A stretch of 61,142 nucleotides of DNA, from assembly GCA_035540495.1 (NCBI GenBank), contig DATLGL010000039.1, forward strand, positions 1 through 61,142, read 5' to 3'. The notes below the pieces were generated by a model. It saw only the letters and a program-made list of their open reading frames with translations, made no database searches and was not told the origin of the DNA. Both the position numbers and the translations under genes were made by a program. The stretch is from DASVEG01 sp035540495. Its GTDB lineage: Bacteria; Actinomycetota; Acidimicrobiia; Acidimicrobiales; CADCTF01. The stretch's first letter is position 1. Each line of letters begins with the position of its first letter. Shown one piece after another: positions 26,255 to 35,137 of this stretch.

Positions 26255-27580
26255 TCAGCCGACGACGTCCCGCACGACGTCGAGCCAGAACTGCGTCGTC
26301 AGCGTCAGAGACTCCACGTCGATCCGCTCGTCGTTGCCGTGGAAGCGGCTCGAGAACGAGCCGCTGTCGAGGTCAGGGCTGAGGAGGCCGGCGCCGTAGG
26401 CCACGGCTCCCATCTGCCGGTAGATCCGTGCGTCGGTGAAGCCGACGGTCAGCGACGGCACGAGCTGGGCACCCGGAAACGGGCGTCCCGCAGCGCGCTG
26501 CATCGCGTCCCAGAGCGGTGTGGTCGTGGGTGAGATCGAGGCGGGATCATCGACGAGCACCTCGACGTCGATCGTGTCGACGAGCTCGCCGAGCGCGGCG
26601 CGGAGGTGGGCGTCGACGTCGGCTGCCGTCTCGCCGGGCAGCGTGCGGATGTCGACATCCACGTCGACGATCCCCGGGATGACGTTCGTCTTCATCCGTC
26701 CGGTGGCGGTGTTGGCGGAGAACGTGGTGTGGGTGCAGGCGTGCAGGTAGGCCGCGCCGGCCGACGCCGGCAGCGACGCCAGGTGGTCGTCCAGGCGGTC
26801 GGCGTCGAGGAGGACCTGCTGCGCCTCGTCCGGAAGTCCCATCGCGGCGACCCGCTGTCGCCAGAGCTCGTGGAACCGTGGCGGCGGCGCGTACTCGGCG
26901 AGCTTCGTCACCACCGCAGCCGCCTTGACGAGCGCGTTGTCCGACCGGAAGGGCATCGATCCGTGTCCGGGCGTGCCCGTGATGCGGAGCCGCCGCCACG
27001 CAACACCCTTCTCCGCCACGTTCATCGTGATGTGCGGGGTCTCACCCGTGCGGGTGTGCACGCCGCCGTTCTCCGTGAGCACGAAGTCCGCCTCGATCGC
27101 GTCACGGTGGTTGTCGGCGAGCCACCGAAGGCCGTACGTCGACGCGGACTCCTCGTCGGCGACGGCGACGAAGAGCAGGTCGCCGCGCGGGCGGAAGCCC
27201 GATGACGCGAGCTCTCGGAACGCGACCGCCATCGAAGCGGTCAGGTTCAACATGTCGACCGCGCCGCGTCCCCACACCTCACCGTCGACCAGTTCGCCGC
27301 CGAACGGGTCGCGGCTCCAGCCGTCCTCGTCGACCGGCACGACGTCGGTGTGTCCCATCAGGCACAGCCGGGGTGCACCAGGCAGGTGGCCCTCGATGCG
27401 GCTCACGAGCGACACCCGGCCTGGCGCGGCCTCGTACGTCTCGATGTCGACACCGGCGCCGTGCAGAAAGGCGCTGAGGGTGTCGGCGTTGCGCACCTCG
27501 TGACCCGAAGACGGCGAGCCGTCGTTCACACACGCGTTCCGGATCATCGTCTGGAGGAGCTCGACCGTCGCCGACGTCAT
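26255..27580 (-). CDS. M20 family metallopeptidase
   Basis: A 441-residue di-zinc amidohydrolase of the ArgE/DapE/carboxypeptidase G2 group. Motifs include MGHTDVVP, WGRGAVDMLN, the catalytic pair in VADEESAS, and FHGNDERID with the last metal ligand. GTPGHGSMPF lies in the lid domain. dapE is a separate gene, so this is likely a dipeptidase or acylase; the substrate is open. The open frame runs further upstream, but the ATG is preferred because homology begins there; 30 bases separate it from the divergent gene. Confidence 0.88.
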   Translation of the reverse strand: MTSATVELLQTMIRNACVNDGSPSSGHEVRNADTLSAFLHGAGVDIETYEAAPGRVSLVSRIEGHLPGAPRLCLMGHTDVVPVDEDGWSRDPFGGELVDGEVWGRGAVDMLNLTASMAVAFRELASSGFRPRGDLLFVAVADEESASTYGLRWLADNHRDAIEADFVLTENGGVHTRTGETPHITMNVAEKGVAWRRLRITGTPGHGSMPFRSDNALVKAAAVVTKLAEYAPPPRFHELWRQRVAAMGLPDEAQQVLLDADRLDDHLASLPASAGAAYLHACTHTTFSANTATGRMKTNVIPGIVDVDVDIRTLPGETAADVDAHLRAALGELVDTIDVEVLVDDPASISPTTTPLWDAMQRAAGRPFPGAQLVPSLTVGFTDARIYRQMGAVAYGAGLLSPDLDSGSFSSRFHGNDERIDVESLTLTTQFWLDVVRDVVG

Positions 27581-27610
27581 GGTGGCGGAGCCTGGCACGC
27601 TGTGGCTGCC

Positions 27611-27910
27611 ATGGTCATCGAGATCGCCAGCTTCCGCTTGTCGCCGGGAACCGATCCCGCCGCGTCGCTCGAGGCGTTCCTCGCCGCCGACGCCGCTCTC
27701 CAAGCCGACGTGATGATCCACGACGAGGGATTCGTACGCCGGATCACCGCGCGGGACGGCGACGAGTGGGCGGTCGTGAGCATGTGGTGGACGCACGACC
27801 ACGCCAAGGCGGCGGAGGCACGGGCGTCGTCGAGCGAGGCAGGGCGAGCGTTCGCCGCCCACGTCGACAGCGACACCCTCGAGATCCGCCGCTACGAATC
27901 ACTCGACTGA
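27611..27910 (+). CDS. Small antibiotic-biosynthesis-monooxygenase-like (dimeric alpha/beta barrel) protein
   Basis: A 99-residue protein with the ferredoxin-like pattern of the ABM/Dabb group (VIEIASFRLSPG at the start, AVVSMWWTHDHAKAAEAR in the middle). No catalytic residues can be assigned; members range from monooxygenases to stress proteins. It overlaps the next gene by one base (TGATG), so the two are cotranscribed. The family call is by overall pattern only. Confidence 0.6.
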   Translation: MVIEIASFRLSPGTDPAASLEAFLAADAALQADVMIHDEGFVRRITARDGDEWAVVSMWWTHDHAKAAEARASSSEAGRAFAAHVDSDTLEIRRYESLD

Positions 27911-28542
27911 TGCGCAACATCTTCGTGGTCGTCCACGCGGAGGCGGAGCACCACCTTCGAGGCATCGTCGGCGGATGGCACGACAGCCAGCTCACGTCGC
28001 GCGGCCTCGACCAGGCCGCGAGTGTCGCCGATGCGGTGCGGGCGTGGGTGCCGGTGGGTGCGCCATGCCAGGTGTACTCGTCGGATCTGTCGCGGGCGAG
28101 GCAGACCGCAGCACCGATCGCCGCCAGCCTCGGCGCCGACGTCGTGACCGACGCGCGCCTGCGAGAGCTGTCGTACGGCGCCGCGGAGGGCCGCCCGGAT
28201 GCGTGGCTCCAGGCCCGGTTCGTGCCGGCGCCCGAAGACAACAGGCTCGACCACGGCAGCAACATCGAGGGCGCGGAGACCAAGCGGCAGTTCGCGTCCC
28301 GGATCTACGCCGCGATGGACGACATCCTCGCCGCCGACATCGAGCACCAGGTGATCGTCACCCACGGCTTCGCGCTGACGTTCGTCGTGATGGCGTGGGC
28401 TCGCATCCCGATCGAGGCGGTCGGGTGGGTGAACCTGTCATCGACGGCGGGCGGCATCACGCACCTCGCGGAAGACGACTTCTTCCACAACCGGGGCGTG
28501 CGCTTCCTCAACCGCGTCGACCACCTCGACCACGTCGACTGA
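27910..28542 (+). CDS. Histidine phosphatase superfamily protein with altered RHG motif
   Basis: A 210-residue branch-1 histidine phosphatase-like protein. The phospho-accepting His is present, but the usual RHGE is VHAE (VVVHAEAEHH), so the first catalytic Arg is missing. The other pocket residues are in place: Arg in SDLSRARQTAAPIA, Glu in LRELSYGAAEG and His in VTHGFAL. Related proteins with HxEAxHH N-termini exist, so the change defines a subgroup rather than decay. The substrate is unknown. It follows the ABM-like gene without a gap. Confidence 0.82.
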   Translation: MRNIFVVVHAEAEHHLRGIVGGWHDSQLTSRGLDQAASVADAVRAWVPVGAPCQVYSSDLSRARQTAAPIAASLGADVVTDARLRELSYGAAEGRPDAWLQARFVPAPEDNRLDHGSNIEGAETKRQFASRIYAAMDDILAADIEHQVIVTHGFALTFVVMAWARIPIEAVGWVNLSSTAGGITHLAEDDFFHNRGVRFLNRVDHLDHVD

Positions 28543-28556
28543 CCTCGGCTGCGGCG

Positions 28557-28907
28557 CTACTGCTGCACCAGACCGAGCGGGTTCCCTTCCGGATCCTCGA
28601 CGAAGGCGATCGTGGGGCCGCCCGGGACGTCGAACGGCTCACTCGTCACCGCACCGCCGAGCTCCTTCACCCGCTCGAGGGATCCGGCGAGATCGAGCAC
28701 CTGGACGAACAGGTTGACGCGGCTGCGGTCGCTCTGACGGATGTGCCCGGCGGGTCCTGGCTCGGGCCCGCCGAAGCCGGGCTCGATGCTGAACAACCCG
28801 CTGTCGTCGATCTGCCAGTTGAAGAGCGCCCGGTAGAACGCCGCCTGCGCGGCGGGGTCGCGGGCCTCGATCTGGAAGTGGACGATCGGGCGGGCCCAGT
28901 CGCTCAT
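28557..28907 (-). CDS. VOC family protein
   Basis: A 116-residue glyoxalase-fold protein (PIVHFQIEARDPAAQAAFYRALFNW at the start; AFVEDPEGNPLGLVQ at the end). It resembles the Gly/Phe-rich CFP-30-type VOC proteins with YRALFNW. Function is unknown. The ATG start is supported by a TACGGT -10 eight bases upstream. It is divergent from nrdR. Confidence 0.85.
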   Translation of the reverse strand: MSDWARPIVHFQIEARDPAAQAAFYRALFNWQIDDSGLFSIEPGFGGPEPGPAGHIRQSDRSRVNLFVQVLDLAGSLERVKELGGAVTSEPFDVPGGPTIAFVEDPEGNPLGLVQQ

Positions 28908-28915
28908 CGAGGCTG

Positions 28916-28921
28916 ACCGTA
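28916..28921 (-). promoter_or_regulatory. Leaderless -10 element of the VOC gene
   Basis: TACGGT on the minus strand, eight bases before the ATG. Confidence 0.55.
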
Positions 28922-28960
28922 CTCCGGGGCTGCGACCACGGGTCGACCCCCCGCTCCAGG

Positions 28961-28966
28961 TACCGT
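28961..28966 (+). promoter_or_regulatory. Leaderless -10 element of nrdR
   Basis: TACCGT ends seven bases before the nrdR ATG. Confidence 0.6.
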
Positions 28967-28973
28967 TCGGCCC

Positions 28974-29441
28974 ATGAAGTGCCCCACGTGCGGCGGGCTC
29001 GACGACAAGGTGATCGACTCGCGCACGGCCGACGACGGCGCGGCGATCCGTCGACGTCGCGAGTGCCTGACGTGCAACCGCCGCTTCACGACGTACGAAC
29101 GGCTGGAAGAGGCGCCGCTGGTGGTGGTGAAGCGCTCGGGGCAGCGAGTCCCGTTCGAGCGGGCGAAGATCGTCGCAGGGATCCGAGCGGCGGCGAAGAA
29201 CCGGCCGGTCGACAACGAGGCGCTCGACGCGCTCGGGGCCGAGATCGAGGAGGCGCTGCGACTGGAGGGTCCCGAGGTGTCGACCGAGCAGATCGGCCGC
29301 GCCGTGCTCGACCGTCTGCGCACTGTCGACGAGGTGGCCTACCTCCGATTCGTCAGCGTGTACAAGGGCTTCGAGGACCTCACCGACTTCGAGCGCGAGG
29401 TCGTGCTGCTCACTCGCGCGCAATCCCCTCCGGCGCCGTAG
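28974..29441 (+). CDS. nrdR: Transcriptional repressor NrdR
   Basis: A 155-residue repressor of ribonucleotide reductase genes. The N-terminal zinc ribbon has four cysteines (MKCPTCGG and ECLTCNRRFTTYER), and residues about 46-136 form the ATP-cone that senses ATP/dATP. Length and motifs are standard. In many actinobacteria nrdR is next to lexA; here it lies 4 kb downstream. No NrdJ or NrdAB gene is in the window. The transcript is predicted to be leaderless. Confidence 0.96.
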   Translation: MKCPTCGGLDDKVIDSRTADDGAAIRRRRECLTCNRRFTTYERLEEAPLVVVKRSGQRVPFERAKIVAGIRAAAKNRPVDNEALDALGAEIEEALRLEGPEVSTEQIGRAVLDRLRTVDEVAYLRFVSVYKGFEDLTDFEREVVLLTRAQSPPAP

Positions 29442-29442
29442 G

Positions 29443-29448
29443 TAGCGT
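29443..29448 (+). promoter_or_regulatory. Leaderless -10 element of the CrtC/AttH-like gene
   Basis: TAGCGT ends eight bases before the ATG, directly after the nrdR stop codon. Confidence 0.5.
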
Positions 29449-29456
29449 CGACGGCG

Positions 29457-30395
29457 ATGGCCGTCACCGGCGCCGACGAGCGCATCCATCCCGTCGAAGA
29501 TCCGAGCGCGCACTGGAGCGACTCGCTGTACTTCAACCTGTGGGACCCGTCGTCGCGGCTGTTCCTGCTGACCCGCATGGCGATCCTGCCGAACAAGCCG
29601 GGGGCGACGGCCGGCGTGCTCGCCTGGATCGACGGGACGCCATTCGCCGGTTACGGCCACAACCTCGACGACGTTCCTCTCGCCGACTGGGACGACATGG
29701 GCATCGGCGCGCTGCGCTACCACGAGCTCAGCCCGCTCGAGTCGTGGGAGATCACCCTCGACGACGGCGACGATCGGATGTACCTCCGCTGGGACGGCTT
29801 CACCGGAGTGGTCGACTACGCAGACAACGCACAGCCCCTCCCGAAGGCGGTCGCGTGGGGCCACTACGAGCAGACCTGCGCCGTCGCGGGCAGCATCACG
29901 CTGCAGGGGCGATCGATCGAGGTGCGCGGCGTCGGCCAGCGCGACCACTCATGGGGGTATCGCGACTGGGCGGGCTTGCAGGAGTGGCACTGGATCACCG
30001 GCTTCGTCCGCGACGCGGGTGGCGCCGACTCCGCTCCTTGGAGGTCGTTCAACCTCTTCCACGTGATCCAGCCGGACGGCTCCGTCACGGTGAACGGCTT
30101 CGTCCACGACGCGGGCACCGACCATCTGATCGTGGCGGTCGAACGAACGACCGACGAGACCGACACGCGGTCGCCCGAGCGGTACGAGCTCGCGCTCACC
30201 GTCGAGGGCGGGCGGACGTTCACGTTCTTCGGCGACGCCGAGGGGCTGGAGGTGCCGGTGCGGCCGCACGAGGGCGGCACGATCGTCCACGAGCGGCTGA
30301 CCCGCATCACCACCGACGATGGTCTCGTCGGCATGGGCATCTACGAGTTGCTCGAGAACACGACCAATCCGCCGACGCCTTCGCAGCCGTCGTAG
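29457..30395 (+). CDS. CrtC/AttH-like lipocalin-fold protein (DUF7064/7065 type)
   Basis: A 312-residue soluble protein without signal peptide. The marker sequence GVGQRDHSWGYRDW near residue 165 and the beta-rich pattern on both sides are those of the hydroxyneurosporene synthase/AttH-like double-lipocalin group. The precise enzymatic role is not known; members are found near lipid and steroid metabolism. It lies between nrdR and the phosphofructokinase gene, which starts 18 bases after its stop and has its own ribosome site. Confidence 0.65.
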   Translation: MAVTGADERIHPVEDPSAHWSDSLYFNLWDPSSRLFLLTRMAILPNKPGATAGVLAWIDGTPFAGYGHNLDDVPLADWDDMGIGALRYHELSPLESWEITLDDGDDRMYLRWDGFTGVVDYADNAQPLPKAVAWGHYEQTCAVAGSITLQGRSIEVRGVGQRDHSWGYRDWAGLQEWHWITGFVRDAGGADSAPWRSFNLFHVIQPDGSVTVNGFVHDAGTDHLIVAVERTTDETDTRSPERYELALTVEGGRTFTFFGDAEGLEVPVRPHEGGTIVHERLTRITTDDGLVGMGIYELLENTTNPPTPSQPS

Positions 30396-30413
30396 CGGGG
30401 TAAGGAGCACGCC

Positions 30414-31442
30414 GTGCGCATCGGAGTCTTGACGGGTGGGGGCGACTGCCCCGGGTTGAACGCAGTGATCCGGGCCGTCGTCCGCAAGGGCGAGCAGGTC
30501 TACGGCGACGAGTTCGTCGGCTTCCGCGACGGGTGGAAGGGCCCGCTCGAGGGTCTGACGATGGAGCTGAACGTCGAGCGGTGCAGGGGCATCCTCCCGC
30601 GAGGCGGAACGATCCTCGGTTCGTCGCGAACCAACCCGTACAAGGTCGAGGGCGGCGTCGAGAAGGTGAAGACGACGATGACCTCGCTCGGCGTCGACGC
30701 GCTCATCGCGATCGGCGGCGAGGACACGCTCGGCGTCGCGCACAAGCTCCACAACGAGGGCGTCAACGTCATCGGCGTGCCGAAGACGATCGACAACGAC
30801 CTGTCGGCGACCGAGGTGACGTTCGGCTTCCACACCGCGGTGCAGATCTGCATGGAAGCGATCGACCGGCTCCACACGACCGCCGAATCGCACGATCGCG
30901 TCCTGGTGTGCGAGGTGATGGGTCGCCACGCGGGGTGGATCGCCACGTATGCGGGCATCGCCGGCGGCGCCGCGTTCACCCTCGTGCCAGAACGGCCCTT
31001 CGACATCGACGAGATCGCCGAGTCGTTGAAGCGTCGCCACGAGAAGGGGCGGTTCGCATCGATCGTCGTCGTGGCCGAGGGCGCGACGCCGAAGGAAGGG
31101 ACGATGACCCTCCAGTCGGGTGAGGTCGACGCGTTCGGCCACGTCCGCCTCGGTGGCATCGGACAGACGCTCGCGGAGGAGATCGAGAAGCGCACCGGCT
31201 TCGAGACGCGGGTCACGGTGCTCGGCCACATCCAGCGCGGCGGGTCGCCAACAGCGTTCGACCGTGTGCTGTCGACCCGCTTCGGCGTCGGCGCGATCGA
31301 CGCGGTGCACGACGGCGCGTTCGGGACGATGGTCGCGTTGCGCGATGCGAAGATCGTCCGGGTTCCGCTCGCCGAAGCGGTCACCGAGCTGAAGACGGTC
31401 GATCCCGAGCTGCTCGCGGTCGCCGATCTCTTCCACGGGTAG
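30414..31442 (+). CDS. 6-phosphofructokinase, pyrophosphate-dependent type (PfkA/Pfp clade)
   Basis: A 342-residue PfkA-family enzyme. The numbering matches E. coli PfkA: the position of Asp103-Gly104 is Glu103-Asp104 (IGGEDTLG), and residue 124 is Lys (VPKTIDND) instead of Gly. Asp104 with Lys124 is the known signature of PPi-using enzymes such as that of Amycolatopsis methanolica, so the reaction is predicted to be reversible fructose-6-phosphate phosphorylation by PPi. TIDND (base Asp) and MGRHAG are conserved. The GTG has AAGGAG eight bases before it. Confidence 0.88.
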   Translation: MRIGVLTGGGDCPGLNAVIRAVVRKGEQVYGDEFVGFRDGWKGPLEGLTMELNVERCRGILPRGGTILGSSRTNPYKVEGGVEKVKTTMTSLGVDALIAIGGEDTLGVAHKLHNEGVNVIGVPKTIDNDLSATEVTFGFHTAVQICMEAIDRLHTTAESHDRVLVCEVMGRHAGWIATYAGIAGGAAFTLVPERPFDIDEIAESLKRRHEKGRFASIVVVAEGATPKEGTMTLQSGEVDAFGHVRLGGIGQTLAEEIEKRTGFETRVTVLGHIQRGGSPTAFDRVLSTRFGVGAIDAVHDGAFGTMVALRDAKIVRVPLAEAVTELKTVDPELLAVADLFHG

Positions 31443-31502
31443 ACGCCACCGCCAGCTGGCACGAGGTTGTCCGACCTCCAGGTCAGGGAAAGAACGTCCG
31501 TC

Positions 31503-32336
31503 ATGGCTGACGGGAACGAACGCGCGGTCCTGACGACCGGCGCGAACTCTGGGATCGGACTCGTGACGGTGATCGAGCTCGCGCGGCGGGGCTTCCACTC
31601 GATCGGGTCGGTGAGGTCGGAGGAGAAGGCCGACATCGTGCACAAGGCGGCGGCCGACGCCGGTGTCGAGGTGCACACGGTCCTCCTCGACGTGAACGAT
31701 GCGGAGGAGTGCGAGCGCGCGGTCAGCGGCCTGCGTCTCTACGGGCTGGTGAACAACGCCGGCTACGGCGTGAACGGCGCGGTGGAAGACGTCGACGACG
31801 AAGAAGCGCACCAGCTCTTCGAGACGATGGTCCACGCGCCGATGCGACTGGCTCGCCTCGCGGCCCCGCAGATGCGCGCCCAGGGCAAGGGGCGTATCGT
31901 CAACGTGTCGTCGGTGCTCGGCACGGTGACGGCGCCGTTCGCCGGTCACTACGCCGGCGCCAAGCACGCGCTCGAAGCCCTGTCGGACGCGCTGCGCATC
32001 GAACTCGCCCGTGACGGCATCGACGTCGTCCTCGTGGAGCCGGGTGGCTTCAAGACGGCCATCTGGGAGGAGTTCGAGCGCGACATCCAGAAGCGCGACG
32101 CCAACGGCTCCCGGTTCACGAACGCCTATCGCCGAGCGCTCTGGGGCCAGAAGCTGATCGAGCCGCTCATGGGCAACCCGCAGCAGTGCGCCAAGGTCAT
32201 CGCCTCGGCGCTCGAGAGCCGCTTCCCTCGGAGCCGCTACATGGTCGGGCTCGACGCGCAGATGATGCGCTTCGCCTCTCAGGTCACGCCGACGTTCGTG
32301 CGCGACCGCGTGCTACGGCTCGGGTTCGGCCTCTAG
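31503..32336 (+). CDS. Short-chain dehydrogenase/reductase (SDR)
   Basis: A 277-residue classical SDR. TTGANSGIG is the cofactor-binding glycine motif, NNAGYG follows, and the catalytic Ser (VNVSSVLG) and YxxxK (YAGAKHALEAL) are present. The substrate is unknown. ATG at 31503 is preferred over a TTG 36 bases upstream because the Rossmann strand begins soon after it. The gap before it has a small GAGGT/ACCTC hairpin after the phosphofructokinase gene. The last 24 bases overlap the convergent inositol-phosphatase gene. Confidence 0.9.
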   Translation: MADGNERAVLTTGANSGIGLVTVIELARRGFHSIGSVRSEEKADIVHKAAADAGVEVHTVLLDVNDAEECERAVSGLRLYGLVNNAGYGVNGAVEDVDDEEAHQLFETMVHAPMRLARLAAPQMRAQGKGRIVNVSSVLGTVTAPFAGHYAGAKHALEALSDALRIELARDGIDVVLVEPGGFKTAIWEEFERDIQKRDANGSRFTNAYRRALWGQKLIEPLMGNPQQCAKVIASALESRFPRSRYMVGLDAQMMRFASQVTPTFVRDRVLRLGFGL

Positions 32337-33092
32337 CAGCGCCACCAACTGGTCGTAGAGCTGGGGCGGCGCAGCGACGATCGTGTCGTCGGGAAGACGT
32401 CCGACGCGGGCGCCCGCTTCGGTCGCGACGAGCGACCCAGCCGCCCAGTCCCATGGTGCGAGGCCCCACTCGTAGTAGGCGTCGAGCCGGCCGAGGCCGA
32501 CCCAGCAGAGGTCGAGCGCCGCGGCGCCTGCCCGCCGGATGTCGCGCACCGCAGGCAGCAGCCGGGGGAGGACTGCGGCCTGAACCGCCCGACGCTCCCG
32601 TCCGTAGGAGAACCCGGTGCCGACGAGGGCGGTCGCGAGCGTCGCCGGGCCCGCGACCTGCAGCGGTACGCCGTTGCACGTCGCTCCGTTGCCGATCGAG
32701 GCGATGAACGTCTCTCCATGGGTCGGGTCGTGCACCGCGCCTGCGACCACCTCGCCGTCGTACGACGCGGCGATCGACACCCCGAACGACGGGAAGCCGT
32801 ACAGGTAGTTCGTCGTACCGTCGAGGGGGTCGGCGATCCACTCGACGCCCGTCGACGACGGTGTCGCCGTTCCTTCCTCGCCGAGCAGCCCGTCACCCGG
32901 CCGCTCCTCGGCCAGTCGCGCCGCGATCAGCGCCTCGCTGGCCCGGTCGACGTCGGTGACCATGTCGGTGCCGGTCGACTTCGTCTCGACCACGGTCCGC
33001 GCCCTCGTGCGCCCCTCGCGCAACACGCCGCCGGCCTCCTCGGCGATGCGAGCGGCGAGGGCTGCGAGGGCTGCGGGATCGGGGCGAGGCAC
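32313..33092 (-). CDS. Inositol monophosphatase family protein
   Basis: A 259-residue IMPase-fold phosphatase. Metal-binding motif 1 is IADPLDGTTNYLYG and motif 2 is WGLAPWDWAAG; LLGEEG carries the upstream Glu. Substrates in this family include inositol-1-phosphate, histidinol phosphate, fructose-1,6-bisphosphate and PAP; the sequence does not decide. GTG is the start; a TAGACC hexamer seven bases upstream could be an imperfect leaderless -10. It is divergent from the threonine aldolase gene. Confidence 0.9.
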   Translation of the reverse strand: MPRPDPAALAALAARIAEEAGGVLREGRTRARTVVETKSTGTDMVTDVDRASEALIAARLAEERPGDGLLGEEGTATPSSTGVEWIADPLDGTTNYLYGFPSFGVSIAASYDGEVVAGAVHDPTHGETFIASIGNGATCNGVPLQVAGPATLATALVGTGFSYGRERRAVQAAVLPRLLPAVRDIRRAGAAALDLCWVGLGRLDAYYEWGLAPWDWAAGSLVATEAGARVGRLPDDTIVAAPPQLYDQLVALLEAEPEP

Positions 33093-33117
33093 GGACGTTG
33101 GTCTACCTGCCCGCCGG

Positions 33118-33123
33118 TAGCCT
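33118..33123 (+). promoter_or_regulatory. Leaderless -10 element of the threonine aldolase gene
   Basis: TAGCCT ends seven bases before the ATG. Confidence 0.6.
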
Positions 33124-33130
33124 CCGTTCC

Positions 33131-34149
<1,019 letters not shown>

Positions 34150-34150
<1 letters not shown>

Positions 34151-34836
34151 TGCCCGACCGGGTCCTCGCGGTCTACGCGCATCCGGACGACGCCGACGTA
34201 TCGGCGGGCGGGACGCTGGCGACCTGGGCCGAAGCGGGCGCGCACATCGAGGTCGTGGTGTGTGCGATGGGGGACAAGGGCGCGGTCGATCCTTCGACTG
34301 ATGCCGCAGAGCTGGCGCAGCGGCGGGCCGACGAGGTCGGCGCTGCGGCTGACGCGCTCGGGATCGACGGCGTCCACCTCCTCGGGCGCCCCGACGGCGA
34401 GGTCGTCAACGACGCGTCGCTACGAGGCGAGATCGTCGGTCTGATCCGCTCGGTCCGGCCTGACACCGTCGTGTGCCCTGACCCCACGGCCATCGTCTTC
34501 GGTGCGAGCTACGTCAACCACCGCGATCACCGCGAGGTCGGGTGGGCGACGCTCGATGCGTCGTCGCACGAGGCCGGCAACGCCCTCTACTTCCCGGATG
34601 CCGGGCCGCCCCACCGCGTGAGCGAGATCTGGCTCTCCGGCACGCTCGAACCCGATGCGTGGGTCGACATCGAGGCGGCGCTCGACCGCAAGGCGAAGGC
34701 CCTCGCCTGCCACGAGTCGCAACTCGGCGAGGCGGGGGAGTGGCTCCGGGCAGTGGTGCAGGAGCGGGCTCGCGACGCCGGCCGGGCGTCGGGACACCGC
34801 TATGCCGAAGGGTTCCGGCGGCTCGTGCTCCCCTGA
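34150..34836 (+). CDS. PIG-L family deacetylase
   Basis: A 228-residue zinc N-deacetylase-like protein (LmbE fold). AHPDDADVSAGGTLA has the metal-binding His-Asp and YVNHRDHREVG supplies a further histidine. Members deacetylate GlcNAc conjugates, for example MshB and Mca in mycothiol metabolism; this short form may be either of these or another sugar deacetylase. It is translated from the threonine aldolase transcript through a one-base overlap. Its end overlaps the end of a convergent membrane-protein gene. Confidence 0.88.
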
Positions 34837-35114
34837 GCCTCGTCGTTGAACAGCTCCTCCTCGCGGATCCGCTTCCACTCGCCCATGGCGCGGAGCGTGA
34901 GCACCGCGACGACAGCGACGCCTGCAGCTGCGAAGACGCCGCCGACGACGGCCCCGATCCCCGAGGCCGTCGTGCAGTTGCCGGTGCACTGGAGGTCGAT
35001 GAAGGCGTAGCCGATCAACGCGCCGCAGAGCCCCGCGAGCACGATGGCCCCGAACGCGAGCCCGCGCGCGAGCGGGGACGGAAGTGCAGACAGCGGGCGC
35101 TCGTCGTCGGCCAC
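34800..35114 (-). CDS. Small membrane protein with two predicted spans
   Basis: A 104-residue protein of unknown family. Two hydrophobic segments (GLAFGAIVLAGLCGALIGYAF and ASGIGAVVGGVFAAAGVAVV) are separated by a short loop with two cysteines (LQCTGNCTT) that could pair outside the membrane. The C-terminus is charged and cytoplasmic. GTG is supported by a TACGAT -10 seven bases upstream, shared head-to-head with the DUF3500 gene. Confidence 0.72.
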   Translation of the reverse strand: MADDERPLSALPSPLARGLAFGAIVLAGLCGALIGYAFIDLQCTGNCTTASGIGAVVGGVFAAAGVAVVAVLTLRAMGEWKRIREEELFNDEAQGSTSRRNPSA

Positions 35115-35121
35115 GGCCCCG

Positions 35122-35131
35122 ATCGTAGAGT
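35122..35131. promoter_or_regulatory. Shared bidirectional -10 (small membrane protein / DUF3500)
   Basis: ATCGTAGAGT gives TAGAGT on the plus strand, six bases before the GTG, and TACGAT on the minus strand, seven bases before its GTG. The two hexamers share the central TA. Confidence 0.7.
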
Positions 35132-35137
35132 CGGCTC

